Source: Gnetum montanum (Eukaryota > Streptophyta > Gnetopsida > Gnetales > Gnetaceae). Taken from it: a DNA stretch of 64,000 nt. The notes under the pieces were generated by a model. The model had not been told where the DNA came from and ran no database searches. It worked only from the letters and a program-made list of their open reading frames with translations. How positions within the stretch are numbered: the first letter of the stretch is position 1; the number at the start of each line of letters is the position of its first letter. The stretch covers positions 464,276 through 528,275 of the forward strand of contig MNCI01030955.1 of assembly GCA_015680685.1 (NCBI GenBank). The letters are read 5' to 3'. Positions 20,541 through 32,852 of the stretch are shown here, piece after piece. A program made the translations under genes and the position numbers.

Positions 20541-22720
20541 TTGGCTTCTCTTTGATGATTTCAGGACCATTAACCCAAGAGGCATCAATAAAGAATACAA
20601 AACATCATTGCAAGTCCATCACCAATGTTCCCTCTCCATGCTTGACTCATTCATGTCAATCCATGTCCAAAGAGTGCTTGTGATGATGGGATAAAGCTAT
20701 GATGAGGTAATGGTAATGAGGTTATAGGAAAATAGTTATGAAGGTTAACAATGCATTTCATAGTTGACATCATGGCTACAATATGGTAGTGACATGTCAG
20801 TTTATTAATAGGTCTTGGTAATTCATGCTTTGAAATGTTGGTCACTTGGCAAATGCATTTGAGGATCCAACATCTTGATCCAAAGTTTCTTTGATCATTA
20901 GGCTTCTTCCTTTGCATAGTTAGAGTCATTGGTTTGTCCTTTGATCTTCATTGGCCTTTTTAGCTTCTTGGAAGTTTTCTCCCTATTGTATTTTTTTGGG
21001 TAAAACCTTCATTAGGTTTCATTATCAAGGCCAAGTTTGATATTTCCCCATCAAATGAAACGTGTTACATTTAATGGACTTGGGAGTGGAACATTATGAA
21101 AGGATCTCATATAACCACAATGCATGAATTTCAAATATTGTTCAACATTGTTGTTTAGGGTAAGGAATGTTATTATCAGGCTATGAGGTTAGGTTCAAGG
21201 AGATGATAAGTGGAATGAGGTGAGCAAGCACTCTTGGTATGGTAGGACAAACTCACCAAATCTTGTGCATCAAGGCCACATGATGACTTGTTGTTATAGT
21301 AAGTTGCACCTTAGTGATGACTTTAAGCTTCATCCTACAAGCACAACTCCAAGAGAAAAAGAAATAAAACAAAGAAGTCATGTTGTCACAATACAATGTA
21401 TAAGGCCATATAAAATGATTAGAAAACTAGGTTACCATAGTTCACACATGCTACAAAGTTTAATAGTTCCTCCTGTTATGCAAAAGAGTGATGAAAGGTC
21501 ATGCAAGGTCACTTGTTATTGGTTGTTGAGGTTGTCAACCAACTACATGTAGTAAGGATTTAGATAGGAATGATTGACCAAACTGGCCAACTCATTCCCA
21601 TAAATGTTTGCTATCCTAAAGGCTCTATTGCTATAGGCCTTAGTGACCAAGAAAGGCCCTTCCTAGCTGGCTAAGAATTTATCCGCATACTCACAGACGA
21701 CCTTGAGCACCAAGTCATCTTCCTTGATCTTGTGCTTGGTAAGGTTATGGTGATGCTACCATTTCTACCTCTCTTGAAATTACTCAACATGAGAAAGCAT
21801 TCACACACATTGCTCCTACACCAAGTCTAGGTTCACAATGTGCAGCTCCTATTCTGTTCATCATTGATGAAGTCTAATAAGACTACTTGGAGTGATGAGA
21901 CTTGCAATTCAAGAGGTAAAATAGCTTCAGAACCATAAACCAGGATATATGGGGTTATGCTAGTTGTGATTGAAAAAGTGTTTCTATAGGCCCAAAGTGC
22001 ATGGACCAGCCACTCATGGCACTAGCATTTGCTATTGTTCAAAATCTTTTTGAGCAAGTTGATGATGACCTTACTACTTACTTTAGCTTGTCCATTGGCT
22101 TGAGGGTTATATGGCAATGAGAAGGAGTGCTTAATGCCAAGGTCATGGCAAAATTTTTTCATTTATTAGCTACTAAAATGTGGTTCATTATCTATGACTA
22201 TGGTCATAGGTATGCCAAATAGGCTACTATGTTATCAAATATGAATCTATAGTCTTTTTCAACTGTCTTCTCCATTAGGGACATAGCTTCAACCCACTTC
22301 ATGAAGTATTCAATTGTAGTAATGATAAAGTTATGCCTTGTAGAAGATTTAGGCATTATGGATCCAATGATATTCAACCACCACCATTGAAACAACCAAG
22401 CAATCTAAGTCATATGCAACTTAGTTGGTGATATGTGTATAACACATGCAAGCCACACCCTATCAGAATAGTAACATCCTAAACAAGAGTAGTCATTTAA
22501 GGTGATTTTTCATCTACCCATTTTTTCCCAATGGTCATGAAGCTCACACAATTTAATTGAACATGACTTGGTTTTTTTCTCTAGGTAGGCTTTAGAAATG
22601 AGCAATTGATAGATCAAAAAGAATTCTTACCATTCCTTTCTAGATGCATGATTAGAAATAGGGCAAGGACTTGTAATACTAAATGAATAATAGTCATTCT
22701 GCTATAGTCACAGCAAGTAC
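20541..22720 (-). pseudogene. Element C 3' region and integrase remnant
   Basis: The minus strand carries a diverged copy of A's pol end. From high to low coordinates it shows EWYEFFLIYQLL (compare EWYNYIKTYLL in A), CYYSDRVWLACV, LNIIGSIMPKSS, EYFMKWVEAMSL and TIVIDNEPHFSS. It ends near 21540 with a segment matching the integrase C-terminus. Part of the integrase zinc region is deleted. Like A it has Asn where the first catalytic Asp of integrase is expected, but it keeps the second Asp. Stops and frameshifts are frequent. 20541-21540 is non-coding 3' region. The rest of C is missing beyond about 22720. Confidence 0.7.
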
Positions 22721-23039
22721 TATACTTATCCAACACTCGAGAAAGTAGGTTTACAAGAACTTAATTCACCTTCTATAACATCAAATGCTCTAGATAATCT
22801 ATTATCTATAGAGCTTAAGTAAGAAGTATTTAGTAGGTAAGCATTGGTCCAATGATCTAAATCTAACTAGTAGTGTGAATCTTATCATTAACCACATAGG
22901 AGAATACATCTAGCTTTACAAAGTAGAAATGATAGGATACATGGTAGCTAAGGTGAGCATTTAAGAGAGAATAGTTAAGCAAGAAAGCATAAATATACTC
23001 TTTGAGGTATCTACAAATGTTTGTGAGATACGTATTAGA
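22721..23039. other. Unassigned AT-rich segment
   Basis: It lies between the end of recognisable element C and the RNase H remnant of element J. No open frame, repeat or motif stands out. It is probably decayed pol of one of the two elements. Confidence 0.4.
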
Positions 23040-24430
23040 TTAGGTTTATTCTAGGAAGAAAGAGTAATATCTTACAAATCCTAGAAACTACAAAGAGCTA
23101 TGTTTAACTACACTAATAATGTCTTGGAGCTATTAGTAATTTTTCATGCATTAAAATTTTGGCATCATTATTTTATGATAAGAAATTTATTTTAAAAAGA
23201 GCTCATAAGAGTTTGGAGTACCTACAAAAATAGCCTACTCCTAATCTAAGAGAAATAAGGTGTATGTAACTACTAACATATTATGATTTCAAATTAAAAT
23301 ATATAGTTGGTAAAAAAAATGTCATTGCTAATGCTTTAAGTAGAATGTGGACCATGATGATAGGAGTTGTTACTACAATAATGAAGAATGATATTTAGAA
23401 AGACATTTCACAAGATAGATAGTCATGTTGGATGAACTATTAAAGATGGTTGATTTTTAATCAATATAGAGCATTGTTACTATATTAATAGTAGTATAAA
23501 TCTTTACCAAGGAAATCTTCTAGATACATGTAACCCTAAAATCATAACCTCTAATAGAAATCCAAAATATAATTGACATTTATACCATAAGTTCTTTCAT
23601 GAGCTTAGCACCCAACTCAAATTTAGTACTACTTATCATCCTAAAACATATGGACAAACTAAAAGGATAATTTTTATACTAGAATATATATTGAGAAGTT
23701 ATGTTGAAAATAGACCAAGAACCTTGGAAATTTATTTGCATTTTGCAAAGTTTTCTTATAATAGTGGTTTTCATAGTTTTACTAAAATGAGTCCTTTTGA
23801 AGTGGTTTATGATATGAATTGTAGGTCTCCTATATTTTGGTTTGATTTAGTGGCAAGAAAAATCTATAAAAAAGATGAGCTAAACATGATGGAATAGATG
23901 GTAATCAATATTTAAAGGAGCATATAAACAACTCAAGATAAGTATAAAGGATATGTAGCTAAAAAACAAATGAAGAAGGAGTTTCAAATTGGAGAACAAT
24001 TTCTATTGAGAATTAAACCTACTGAAGTTAACTCAAGCTAGTAATGTACTCAAACATTTTACCTCATTTTTTGGGTTCAATTTCCATTATTGAATGAATA
24101 GGAAAAGTAGCGAATAATTTGTTTCAACATGTTGATATGAAAATTCATCTTATTTTTCATATTAGTTCTTCCATGATAATAATACCCCTTACATTCTAGA
24201 CTATAATAATTTGCATCTCATATCCAATGCTACCTTTGATGTAAAATCCTTCAAGATCAAAGATGAGCATGTTAGTAGATTAAGAAGAAAATTCATTATT
24301 CAAGTGCTTGTTAAATGGTCTCATTGCTAAAAGAAAACATGAGAGTGAAAAGAATATATGTTACAAATTTATCCTCAATTAGTTAATAATTATGAAGAAG
24401 CTAAATGAATAATTAGAGTAAGGAGATGTT
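23040..24430 (+). pseudogene. Chromovirus pol remnant (element J): RNase H, integrase, possible chromodomain
   Basis: In several plus-strand frames the order is the RNase H end (VLELLVIFHALKFWHHYF, then YYDFKLKYIVGKKNVIANALS), the integrase core tail (at 23691: RSYVENRPRTLEIYLHFAKF then MSPFEVVYDMNCRSP), and a weak chromodomain-like segment near 24260-24330 (RKFIIQVLVKWSHC). The family is the plant chromovirus branch of Ty3/gypsy. RT and gag are missing upstream, and stops and indels are frequent. Confidence 0.7.
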
Positions 24431-24437
24431 AAGGATT

Positions 24438-24876
24438 TGATATGTTCTATCAATCGCAACATGCAATGTAAAGCCTATATGGAGAAATACCATGAAATTA
24501 TATTTACATCATCATAGTGATGTTTAATGTTTATGATTAATAAATAGTTTATATTAATTATTTGTTAATTAATTCTTAACTAATCATTATGTCTTTCTTC
24601 AAAAGTCATGATGGATTCTCAATATCGATATATAATCTTGAACATTCATAAGTAAGTGTCATAGATAGTACATGAGATAGACTAGAGATGTTTGACTCAT
24701 GTCCAAGATCATATTCTATAAATTTTTAAGTATATTCAACATATTAAAGTTATTACTGTGAAGTCTATTCCATTACAATGAAGAAAAACTCCAATTTTGT
24801 TATATTAACTCATATTAACATAAATGTTTTCTCATTTCCTAGGACCTTATGGTCACTTCAATGAAAAAAGTTAACA
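24438..24876 (+). repeat. Candidate LTR followed by a Met-tRNA-type primer site
   Basis: A TG start lies just after J's coding end and a purine run (AAGGAGATG...AAGGA). The segment ends TTAACA and is followed directly by TGGTATCAAAG (24877-24887), close to the TGGTATCAGAG site used by many plant LTR elements. No second copy of this LTR was found in the window, so the left boundary is uncertain. Confidence 0.45.
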
Positions 24877-24887
24877 TGGTATCAAAG

Positions 24888-25960
24888 TAAGTTTATGTTG
24901 ATTCTAGTTATCAACATCATGAGTCATGTATAATGTTACAATTGGTAAGAGTAATAAATATAATAAAAAGAATAAATATTAAAATTGTAGCATTTCATTT
25001 TATTATCTTAAATCCGTCAGTAAAAAATGTAAAGCCTCTATCAATTTATGGACTTAGCAAATTTGGTTGCTATGTAATTTAAATTTCATTAATTTTGTTC
25101 ATATTGCCCAAGGTAAGTTTGTTAAGCCCTTTTGCATCTAAAATTTCAAAATTTTCATTTGAAATAATGCCCAAATCAAGGTTTTAAGTATAGTGAACAA
25201 CTTTTTAAACAATTTTAGTCTAATTTTGATCTTTGGGATCTTGAATTCATTTACTTTAAATGTTTATGATTTGTATCAAAACTCTAATCTTACATTACCT
25301 TTTTTTTTGATATTTTAACAACTTTAGAAGCCCCATATTCTTTATTTTTCATAGAAAGTATTTGTAGAAATGATTTGTAATATCAAAAGAAGAGGATAGT
25401 CATGAAGTACATCAAAAAAGTATAATAATAAGACATCCATTTTAGAGTCACTATTAATACTACCATCATGAACACCATAGATCAACCTTCATGGTGGGTC
25501 CTTTCATGATGAAGGTTCATCTTTCACCTTAAGAAAAACATCAAGAAAAAGTAAGATCCACTAATCCATGTAAGCTCATTATGAAGGAATGACAAATCAA
25601 TCATAGAACTTTGACCTATTCTTGATTAAGAAGAAATATGTTAGGTATCTATCTCTAAGAATTAGTCTTAATTATCACTATCTTGATTTAAATTTGTTCA
25701 TAATACTAGTGGAAAAAGGATTTTCCATAGACTTAAAGAGATATGGTTTGACTCAATTTATGAAGTTCATGGTGCTAATGGAACAATCTTGATTAGAAAA
25801 CTTTATTCATACTTATAATGATGGTTGGATCATTTTTTTAGTCTAGGAAGACTTGGTAGCTTGATAGGATTTAAAAAATATTCTTGAGATACTACTTTCA
25901 AATGGTGAATAATGATCTTACAGTCAAAGTCACTTTTCTAACACATTATTTGATTGAGTT
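24888..25960. other. Unassigned AT-rich retroelement debris
   Basis: This would be the internal start of the element whose primer site is at 24877. No gag or pol motif is convincing. Stops occur in all frames. Confidence 0.35.
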
Positions 25961-25965
25961 CTTTG

Positions 25966-26523
25966 ATACGAGAGAAGATTGAAATAAGCCTTACATAATA
26001 CCCATCATTAAAGGACTTATGTATACCTAAGATCATTACTTAGAATATGTGAATTACAAAAGGAGACCTTTAGTATTTACTAAGGAAGATTATATGTTTT
26101 TGCATGTTTCCCCTCCTAAAGGAGTCATGAAATTTGATAAAAAGGAAAATTTATCATCCAAATTTATTGGGTTATTTAAGATATTACAAAGAATTAGTCC
26201 AATGGAAAATCAATTAGCTTTTTCTCCATAGATATAGAATTTTTATGATGTATTTCATATATCAATATTTAGGAAGTATGTATCATAATACACTCATATT
26301 ATTAGCTAGAAAAATTTACAATTACATCCAGATATTTCATATGTGAAAAAACTATGAGAATTCTAGATCAAATGAAAAGAAGGCTTAGAAGTAAGACTAT
26401 TAAGATGGTAAAGGTTCTATGGGAGAGACATGAAGTTTGGAAGGTATATTAAAAAGTTGAATTTAAGATGTATTCAACTCATCCTCAAATCTTCCCATGG
26501 AAAATCCTTGAAATGGAGGAGGA
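25966..26523 (+). pseudogene. Chromovirus integrase C-terminal remnant (element K)
   Basis: The plus strand reads YKRRPLVFTKEDYMFLHVSP, then KFIGLFKILQRISPMENQLA, FYDVFHISIFRKYVS and HPDISYVKK. This is the conserved integrase tail of Ty3/gypsy chromoviruses of the Del/Tekay type. Stops separate the blocks. It ends at a GGAGGAGGA purine tract followed by the LTR start at 26524. Confidence 0.7.
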
Positions 26524-26579
26524 TGTAACATCCCTAACTATAATCCCCTTTATGCATATTTTGATATGTGTGACCCATG
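26524..26579 (+). repeat. 3' LTR of K, left part (interrupted)
   Basis: TGTAACATCCC follows the purine tract and starts an LTR. After 56 bp it is interrupted by element L at CCATG and resumes at 32848. Confidence 0.6.
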
Positions 26580-27654
26580 TGTGGACCTTTTGGTATGTTA
26601 GAACATTAAGAAAAATGGAGAACAAGGTTGTTGTGTGGTTGTGTGATTGTTGTGTTTGCAGGATAAGAACTTGGATTGAGATAAGAAAGTTTGAGAAATC
26701 TTGAGAACATGGACAAGAACAAAGAATTCAAAATGCAAAGGAATCTAAAGAAAGATGTCTTTGAGAAATAGTAGACATCTTGAAAAAACTGAAGGATGCA
26801 TAAACAAAGGCATCTCCAAGAAACAATAGACATCTTTCATCAGACAAAGATGCCTTTCCCTAAACAAAGACATCTTCCCATAATGAAGACTAGTTTCAAA
26901 AAGATGTCTTTTCCCAGATAAAGACGTCTTTCTAAAATGTAGGCAAATATAGAAAAACATCTTAGACATGAAGAAGACATGCTCCATGATCATTAGCTAA
27001 CTGTTGCATGAGTTCCAAGATAGATTGAAAACATAGTGGTTATAAGAAGACATCATTCTCATTAGGAAATGTGCAAGCTCTTATGCAATCATTGTGTAAT
27101 TATTTGGCAATCATTTTAATCACTATATCTCCTCATTATATTATCATTTTTCCATTGTCAAGTTTGTTATACCTCAAAGTGAAAGGATCAACAAACTAAG
27201 TTGCATTCATCCCTTTTAATTATTATTCTATCTTGTTGACTTATAGGGTTGATGTACTTCTTGTGGGAAGGCATCTTGATTGAGCTTGTTGGGATCCTAT
27301 GTGATTGAGTGTTTTTGTAGCATCACAACACTCTAGAGCTGAGCTCAATATTGTAAAGGTTTTGAAAGCCTAGAAATCACATTTTAAGCTTTTTGGGACC
27401 TTGTGAGGTTGAGTGGTTGATGCAATGTCACAATACTTCAGAGTGGAACTTAGATCTTGTATAGGATGTGGTACCCTTCAAACGACATTTGAGAGCAATA
27501 AGGTTTGGAGGTATGTTTGTGATCTACCCTCTAAGTGTGGACTATCCCAGTTGAGGAACCACATTAAATTTGGTGCATGTGTGCTTTGTTCAAATAATTT
27601 GAATTTGGAAAAGTTATTTATCCCCCTTCCCCTTTCTAAGTTCAACGATCCACA
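26580..27654 (+). repeat. 5' LTR of element L
   Basis: It starts TGTGGACC, ends GATCCACA and is 1075 bp. It aligns with 32033-32847 along both flanks of the N gap. It holds at least five exact AGACATCT/AGATGTCT copies between about 26753 and 26905, plus variants such as AAGACGTCTTT. Confidence 0.85.
26753..26960. promoter_or_regulatory. AGACATCT/AGATGTCT array in L U3
   Basis: Exact copies lie near 26753, 26771, 26830, 26866 and 26902 in both orientations, with degenerate copies between. The array recurs in the 3' LTR (about 32203-32380) and, remarkably, in the LTRs of the unrelated chromovirus G/F and upstream of L's own internal gene. Confidence 0.65.
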
Positions 27655-27656
27655 AG

Positions 27657-27669
27657 TGGTATTGGAGCC
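27657..27669 (+). other. Primer-binding site of element L
   Basis: TGGTATTGGAGCC is two bases inside the 5' LTR and matches the initiator-Met tRNA type site except at two positions. Confidence 0.7.
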
Positions 27670-27709
27670 TGGTACTCTTCTTTGTCATCATCAACTTCAA
27701 GAGTGAACA

Positions 27710-28640
27710 ATGAAGGAAACATCTTACACAAATCCATCCATGTTTGATGAATTCAACTTTTACTATTGGAAAGCTAGAATGCAAGGGTTCTTCAAATCCA
27801 TGGAGTTTGAAGTGTGTGAGTCAATCCTTCAAGGTTATGCTCCACCTATCGACAACTGCACTAGTATTATCAAGCACAACAACAAATGGACATAAGAGGA
27901 GAAAGATAAGTTCACATTCAATTCTAGAGTAAAAAATTGTTTATATTGTGCTTTGAATAAATCTAAATTTAATAGAGTAGCAGGATGTAAAATAGCCAAA
28001 GAAATTTGGCAAATTTTAGAAGCTACATATGAAGGTACCTCTATCATTAAGCAATCAAAATTGTTATTCTTACAAAGTGAATATGATAAGCCTAAAATGA
28101 GAGAAGGTGAAAAGATAAAATATTACTTCTCTAGAGCTAATGATATTGTTGTAGCCATTAGAAGTACTAGTAAAGACTTTCCTAATAGCAATGTGATCAT
28201 TAAAATGATTAGAACTCTTCAACTAGAGTTTAGACCTAAGGTCACGGCAATGGAAGAAATCAAAGATTTCTCAACTCTAAAATTTGAAGAACTTCAAAGT
28301 GCTCTTATTGATTGTGAAATGAATCTCATAAGATAAGGAGCTATTCAAGAAAGATCCATTATCCTAAATACTTCCTCCAAGAAGAAGGAGATAGATGAGC
28401 ATGATGACAGTGGTGAAGATAAGATTGTCTTTCTTACTAAGAAGCTACAATGACTGATAACAAGAAGGAGTAAAGGAACACATCAAAAAAGATTCAATCC
28501 ATTTAAAGGTAAAGAAAGAGTTAAGAATTATTTGAATTCTATTTTAGATTTATCTTTTGTTGAATGTTGGGTTTATGGAGGAAGAGGCCATGTGGCCTAT
28601 GAATGTCCTAGAAATTCAAGTTGTAGTCCAAAACCAAGTC
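27710..28640 (+). pseudogene. Element L gag (Copia type)
   Basis: ATG 27710 opens a frame with FDEFNFYYWKARMQGFFKS, then CKIAKEIWQILEATYEGTS, KLLFLQSEYDKPKMREGEKI and FEELQSALIDCEMNLIR. These are the successive blocks of plant Copia gag (DUF4219/UBN2 type). A zinc knuckle follows at about 28563-28615 (CWVYGGRGHVAYECP), in which the second Cys has become Tyr. Stops fall at 27893 (TAA) and 28334 (TAA). The predicted role is nucleocapsid assembly; this copy is disabled. Confidence 0.82.
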
Positions 28641-29400
28641 CACTAAAAAAGTAAAGAAGACAAACTTCTATACAAGTTGGGATGATGGGGAGTAGCATGA
28701 AGAAGAAGTGGAGGATGATGAAAAAAATTCTCATCTAATCTGCATGGCTCTCACTGATGATGATGCTAATTCATTAAATAATGATCTTAATGATGATGAA
28801 ATATTTGATCTTTTATATATGAGCCTATGTCATTTCAAAGTCTTTGCAGTAAGTTAAGTAAATAAGTCAAGTCTAAATATTTGGAAATATCATTATTGAA
28901 TTTGACTATTTCTAATCTTTCTAAACAACTCTTAGACCTAAGGGCTAAGAATGAAAAGCTAACCTCATCTTTAGAATAGGCTATAGTGGAAGTTGTAGAT
29001 GTCAAATTAATAAATGAGAGATTGGCAAAAGGAAAGGAATCCCTTTGACTGATCCTAAGACAAGGAAAAAGTCCACATGATAAGAGTGATCTGGGATGTT
29101 GTACTCAAGAACATTCATCACCTACAAACACATCCCAATCAAATTATCCCCCTAAACAAAAACTAGCACATCAAAATTAGAGGAAGCACCCATATCTCAA
29201 AAAGATCCTAAAAGGTTTGATTCTTTTAACCACTCATACTAACATAGGAGAATTAGGTGTTATTATTTTCTTAAGTTAGGACATAAACAATGGGATTACA
29301 ATCTTAAATATTATCATGTAAATAATTGGTTATATCATAGGACTTCTTGATCTTATCAAAGTGTACCAATAAAGGGTGTTGTCCAACCTGACAAGGGAGA
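28641..29400 (+). pseudogene. Element L gag C-terminal tail
   Basis: In another frame the tail continues with an acidic segment (EEEVEDDEKN, CMALTDDDANS, NDDEIFDLLYM) and a second, damaged knuckle-like block (LGHKQWDYNLKYYHVNNW, near 29275-29330). This is the usual order at the end of Copia gag-pol polyproteins before integrase. No protease or integrase follows. Confidence 0.55.
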
Positions 29401-29727
29401 TCGAATGTCAACTCAAAAGACCAAAGTACTGAGAAAAGAATGGAGAATTAAGTGGTAGGAATAAAGGAATCAAAACACCTTCACCAAAAAATTCATAAAT
29501 GGGAGCCAAGCTTCATACATTGGAGAAGTTTAGTTAAGAAGATAATCTTTAAAAGAGAAAACTCATTCTCTTGTCCTCTAAATATCATGACCTTTCAACA
29601 GTGTAGTAGGTAAGTAGAGGTCATTTTTCTTTTATTTTTATAAGCTTTAATTAAGACCATAATCTATTGGTAGCCTTTCCCAATCCTATCCTAATTTTGG
29701 CAAAGACAACTTTCCAAAAAGAAATAT

Positions 29728-29889
29728 GTCTCTCAAAAGACATCTTCCGATAACCAAAGATGTTTCTCTGAATTTTTGTGCATCATGGGCAAGACATTTA
29801 CTATGCATGAAAGATGTCTACTATGAATTACAAACACAATAAAAACATCTTCTTTTTCATTCAAATCCCTCATTTATCATCTTTATAAA
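29728..29889 (+). promoter_or_regulatory. Internal promoter of element L with U3-like motif copies
   Basis: AGACATCT at about 29740 and AGATGTCT at about 29809 are exact copies of the L U3 motif. Near copies lie at 29728, 29757 and 29844. A TATA-like TTTATAAAAG follows at about 29880, roughly 95 bp before the ATG at 29979. The layout mirrors an LTR promoter in miniature. Confidence 0.55.
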
Positions 29890-29978
29890 AGATAAAACCA
29901 TCATTTTTTGTTGTATTCCTTCATATCTACTGCATAGAGACAACTAGGGCTCCATTATTCATAGCAATTTCATTAGAG

Positions 29979-31570
29979 ATGACCCAGAAGAAGATAGAAA
30001 TGTCCATGTTGCCATCCAAGAAGCATTCAAAAGTAAGTTTTAGTAGTGCACCATCCTCTTACATGTTCTAGTTTCATAGCATTAGCACACAACATAGGTT
30101 TAAGGTAACTTGAACCACTAGCATTATTTCTAAACATTCCCTTACTTTTCTAGCCCATAGATAGTAAGCCCTAGTAGATTATTTCAAGCTTTTGAACTAG
30201 AATACATTCATTACCATGAATTTTTTAGTTCCTAAGGTGCTGATTAGAGATTTTTATTGTAATATTGTTGTCTTTGATACTATTGTTGGGCCATTCACAT
30301 CAATGGTTGGGAAATTGTTGTTGAGGTCTCTCCCCAAGTTTTCAATGCAATTCTAGGTATTTCTAGTCTTCATGTCTTCTAGTTAACCATTGATACCATA
30401 CATGATATTTACACAAATGGTAGAATGCCCATAGCACATGATGAATTTTGTGATGTATTATTTGGTAGAGACATGTCTTTTAACAAGGATCATATTGAGA
30501 GAAGCAAGATGACTTATTATGCCTCCACCTTGTCTCTTATTATTTTATATAAAATTATGGTGAAAGGTTGTAGCTACAGTTATTTGCTGCCATCCCAAGG
30601 TTTCATACTTTATTATCTTCTTATAGATTTACCATTGTATCTAGGGCATATACTTTTCCTAGAAATTTTAAGCCTCTATGCCAAAGAGAGAATCCTGAAA
30701 CACCCCTAGCTCATCAACCTATTGATTTGCCAAAGGGATGTACCTATTCTAGAGTTGCCTTTACTTAAAGGCAAGAGCAGTCTCAGTGAGTATGTTAATA
30801 AAAGGATTACTTTCCATGTCGCAGAGGTGGGCCCAAGCATTAGGTTGAGGACAGTAACATCATCATCATTGAGGGCCTCTTCCCAGCTGAGGAGGTCCAA
30901 ATCTTTAGGTGCCCAACTTAATTCATCATTGAAGAAGCTTCTTTGACCCTTTCCACAAGCTATTAGGAAGCTTGGGAGGAACCTCTCTTACTAACATAAA
31001 AGTTTGGATGTAGTTGGCATTCCACCTCACTTCGATGGGTAGGTGTTTGAGGAGGTTACTACTTCTCTTATTTTTGATAGTGAAGAGGATGTTCCTACTC
31101 CATTAAGACACTCTACAGTAGCTAAACCCTCACATACATATGACTTAAGGAAGGAGTCAAATTCAAAGCTAGAGGCACGTCCCCCAGCTGGTTTCCTAGG
31201 GGAGCATCATGCTCCCATGTAGCAGCCAAAGTATCATGATCTAGTACATCTTGCTTTCTTAATTCCTTCATTAGTTGATGCTTCTCACTCATTTGAGCAA
31301 CAGGCTATGGAGAGAATCTTTGGGATCACATCCCAATGGGTACCAATTTAGCAACCTCTAGCGCCATCTACCCCACTAGCTTCATCTTAGTTTTGAATAA
31401 ATATTTATCCTAGGTGTGCTCCCATGTATCAAGTTAAGTCCTTTGATGAGGATACACAAAGATCAAGTTTTCCTAGCACTAGTAGCAATGATGATGAGGA
31501 GGAGACTTATCGTCCATCCAGAGCAATAGAGGATTTAGAGTTTGAGGATGCAACTGAGGTTAATGATTAA
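29979..31570 (+). pseudogene. Accessory gene of element L (putative plant transposon protein type)
   Basis: The first exon, 29979-30032 (MTQKKIEMSMLPSKKHSK), ends at a GTAAGT donor. An acceptor at 30160 joins in phase to VSPSRLFQAFELEYIHYHEF. After a frameshift at a T run comes VPKVLIRDFYCNIVV, and after a second shift EVSPQVFNAILGI, then GRMPIAHDEFCDVLFGRDM and YYASTLSLIILYKIMVKG. This order (V-x-x-FY-x-N, then LGI, then a helical segment) is that of the domain named putative plant transposon protein, found with plant retroelements. An acidic tail (SSNDDEEETYRPSRAIEDLE) ends at about 31570. The role is unknown. It occupies the place where pol should be. Confidence 0.6.
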
Positions 31571-32032
31571 GACCTTGGATGGTTTTTTTCTCTCTCCTTT
31601 TGTTGATGCTCAAAAAAGAGAAGACATTTTTTTGTTCTCACATATGTAATTTTGGGGATTTTTCACATATGTGACTAATGTAATATGATAGTTACAAACA
31701 GTTTTACTTTGATGTGATTATGAATAGTTTAGTATGAAGCAATTTGTAGATGAGTTATATATATATGGTGTTTTCCCTTGTTATCTTTGTGTGGTATACC
31801 TTCCTCTTTATTTTTTCATTTGCATCATTTTACACTTATTATAATCCCTATCTATCATAGAAATTTATATGTCTTAACAATTTCATTAATCTATGTATAT
31901 GCACTTTATTTATATGCTTTATTATTTTTAGTTTTGTCCAAAGAGAGGGAGGAGTAGCTTATGTGTGGTTATGTATTGGGACAAGACTAACCCATTTTCT
32001 TAATTTTTGGACATTACCAAAATGAGGGAGAT

Positions 32033-32847
32033 TTTGGACCTTTTGATATGTCGAAACATTAATTAAAATGGAGAATAAGGTTGTTGTATGATTGTGTGAT
32101 TGTTGTGTTTGCAAGACAAGAACTTGGATTGAGATAAGAAGGTTTGAGAAAGCTTAAGAACATGGACAAGGAATGAAGAATTCAAAATGCGAAGGAAGCT
32201 AAAGAAAGACATCTTCAAGAAATAGTAGACATCTTGGAAGAATTGAATGATGCATAGGCAAAGATGTCTCCAAGAAATAGTAGACTTCTTTCATCAAACA
32301 AAGATGTCTTTCCCTAATAAACATGTCTTCCTAGAATGAAGACTAGTTTCAAAAAGTTGCCTTTCCCCAGACAAAGACATCTTCCCAGAATGAAGGAAAA
32401 TGCAAAAAAACATCTCAAACATGAAGAATATGTCTTCCATGATTGTTAGCTAGCCATTGCATGAGTTCCAAGATGGATTTAAAAATAAAGTGGCTATAAT
32501 AAGACATCATTCTCATTGGAAAATGTGCAAGCTCTTGTATAATCATTATGTAATCATTTGGAAATCATTGTAATTATTATTACTTCTAATTGTATTATCA
32601 TTTGTCCATTGTAAATTTTGTTGCACCTCAAAGTGTAAGGATCTNNNNNNNNNNNNNNNNNNNNNNNNNNNNNNNNNNNNNNNNNNNNNNNNNNNNNNNN
32701 NNNNNNNNNNNNNNNNNNNNNNNNNNNNNNNNNNNNNNNNNNNNNNNNNNNNNNNNNNNNNNNNNNNNNNNNNNNNNNNNNNNNNNNNNNNNNNNNNNNN
32801 NNNNNNNNNNNNNNNNNNNNTCCGCCTTCTAAGTTCATTGATCCACA
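32033..32847 (+). repeat. 3' LTR of element L (contains a gap)
   Basis: It starts TTTGGACC (TG has become TT) after the GAGGGAGAT purine tract and ends GATCCACA before the CCATG duplication. It contains N bases 32645-32820, so its true length is unknown. Apart from the gap it is colinear with the 5' LTR. Confidence 0.85.
32645..32820. other. Assembly gap (N run)
   Basis: 176 undetermined bases inside the L 3' LTR. LTR pairs often cause such gaps. Confidence 0.99.
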
Positions 32848-32852
32848 CCATG

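Larger units (their letters stand above)
26580..32847 (+). mobile_element. Element L: Copia-type LTR element with gag and accessory gene, no pol
   Basis: The LTRs are 26580-27654 and 32033-32847, flanked by the 5-bp duplication CCATG (26575-26579 and 32848-32852). The primer site TGGTATTGGAGCC (27657-27669) is one step from the usual TGGTATCAGAGCC. A purine tract GAGGGAGAT precedes the 3' LTR. The 4.4-kb interior has a Copia-type gag (27710-29360) and an unrelated sense-strand gene (29979-31570). No RT, RNase H, integrase or protease motif is present. L therefore looks like a non-autonomous gag-bearing element. Confidence 0.85.
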
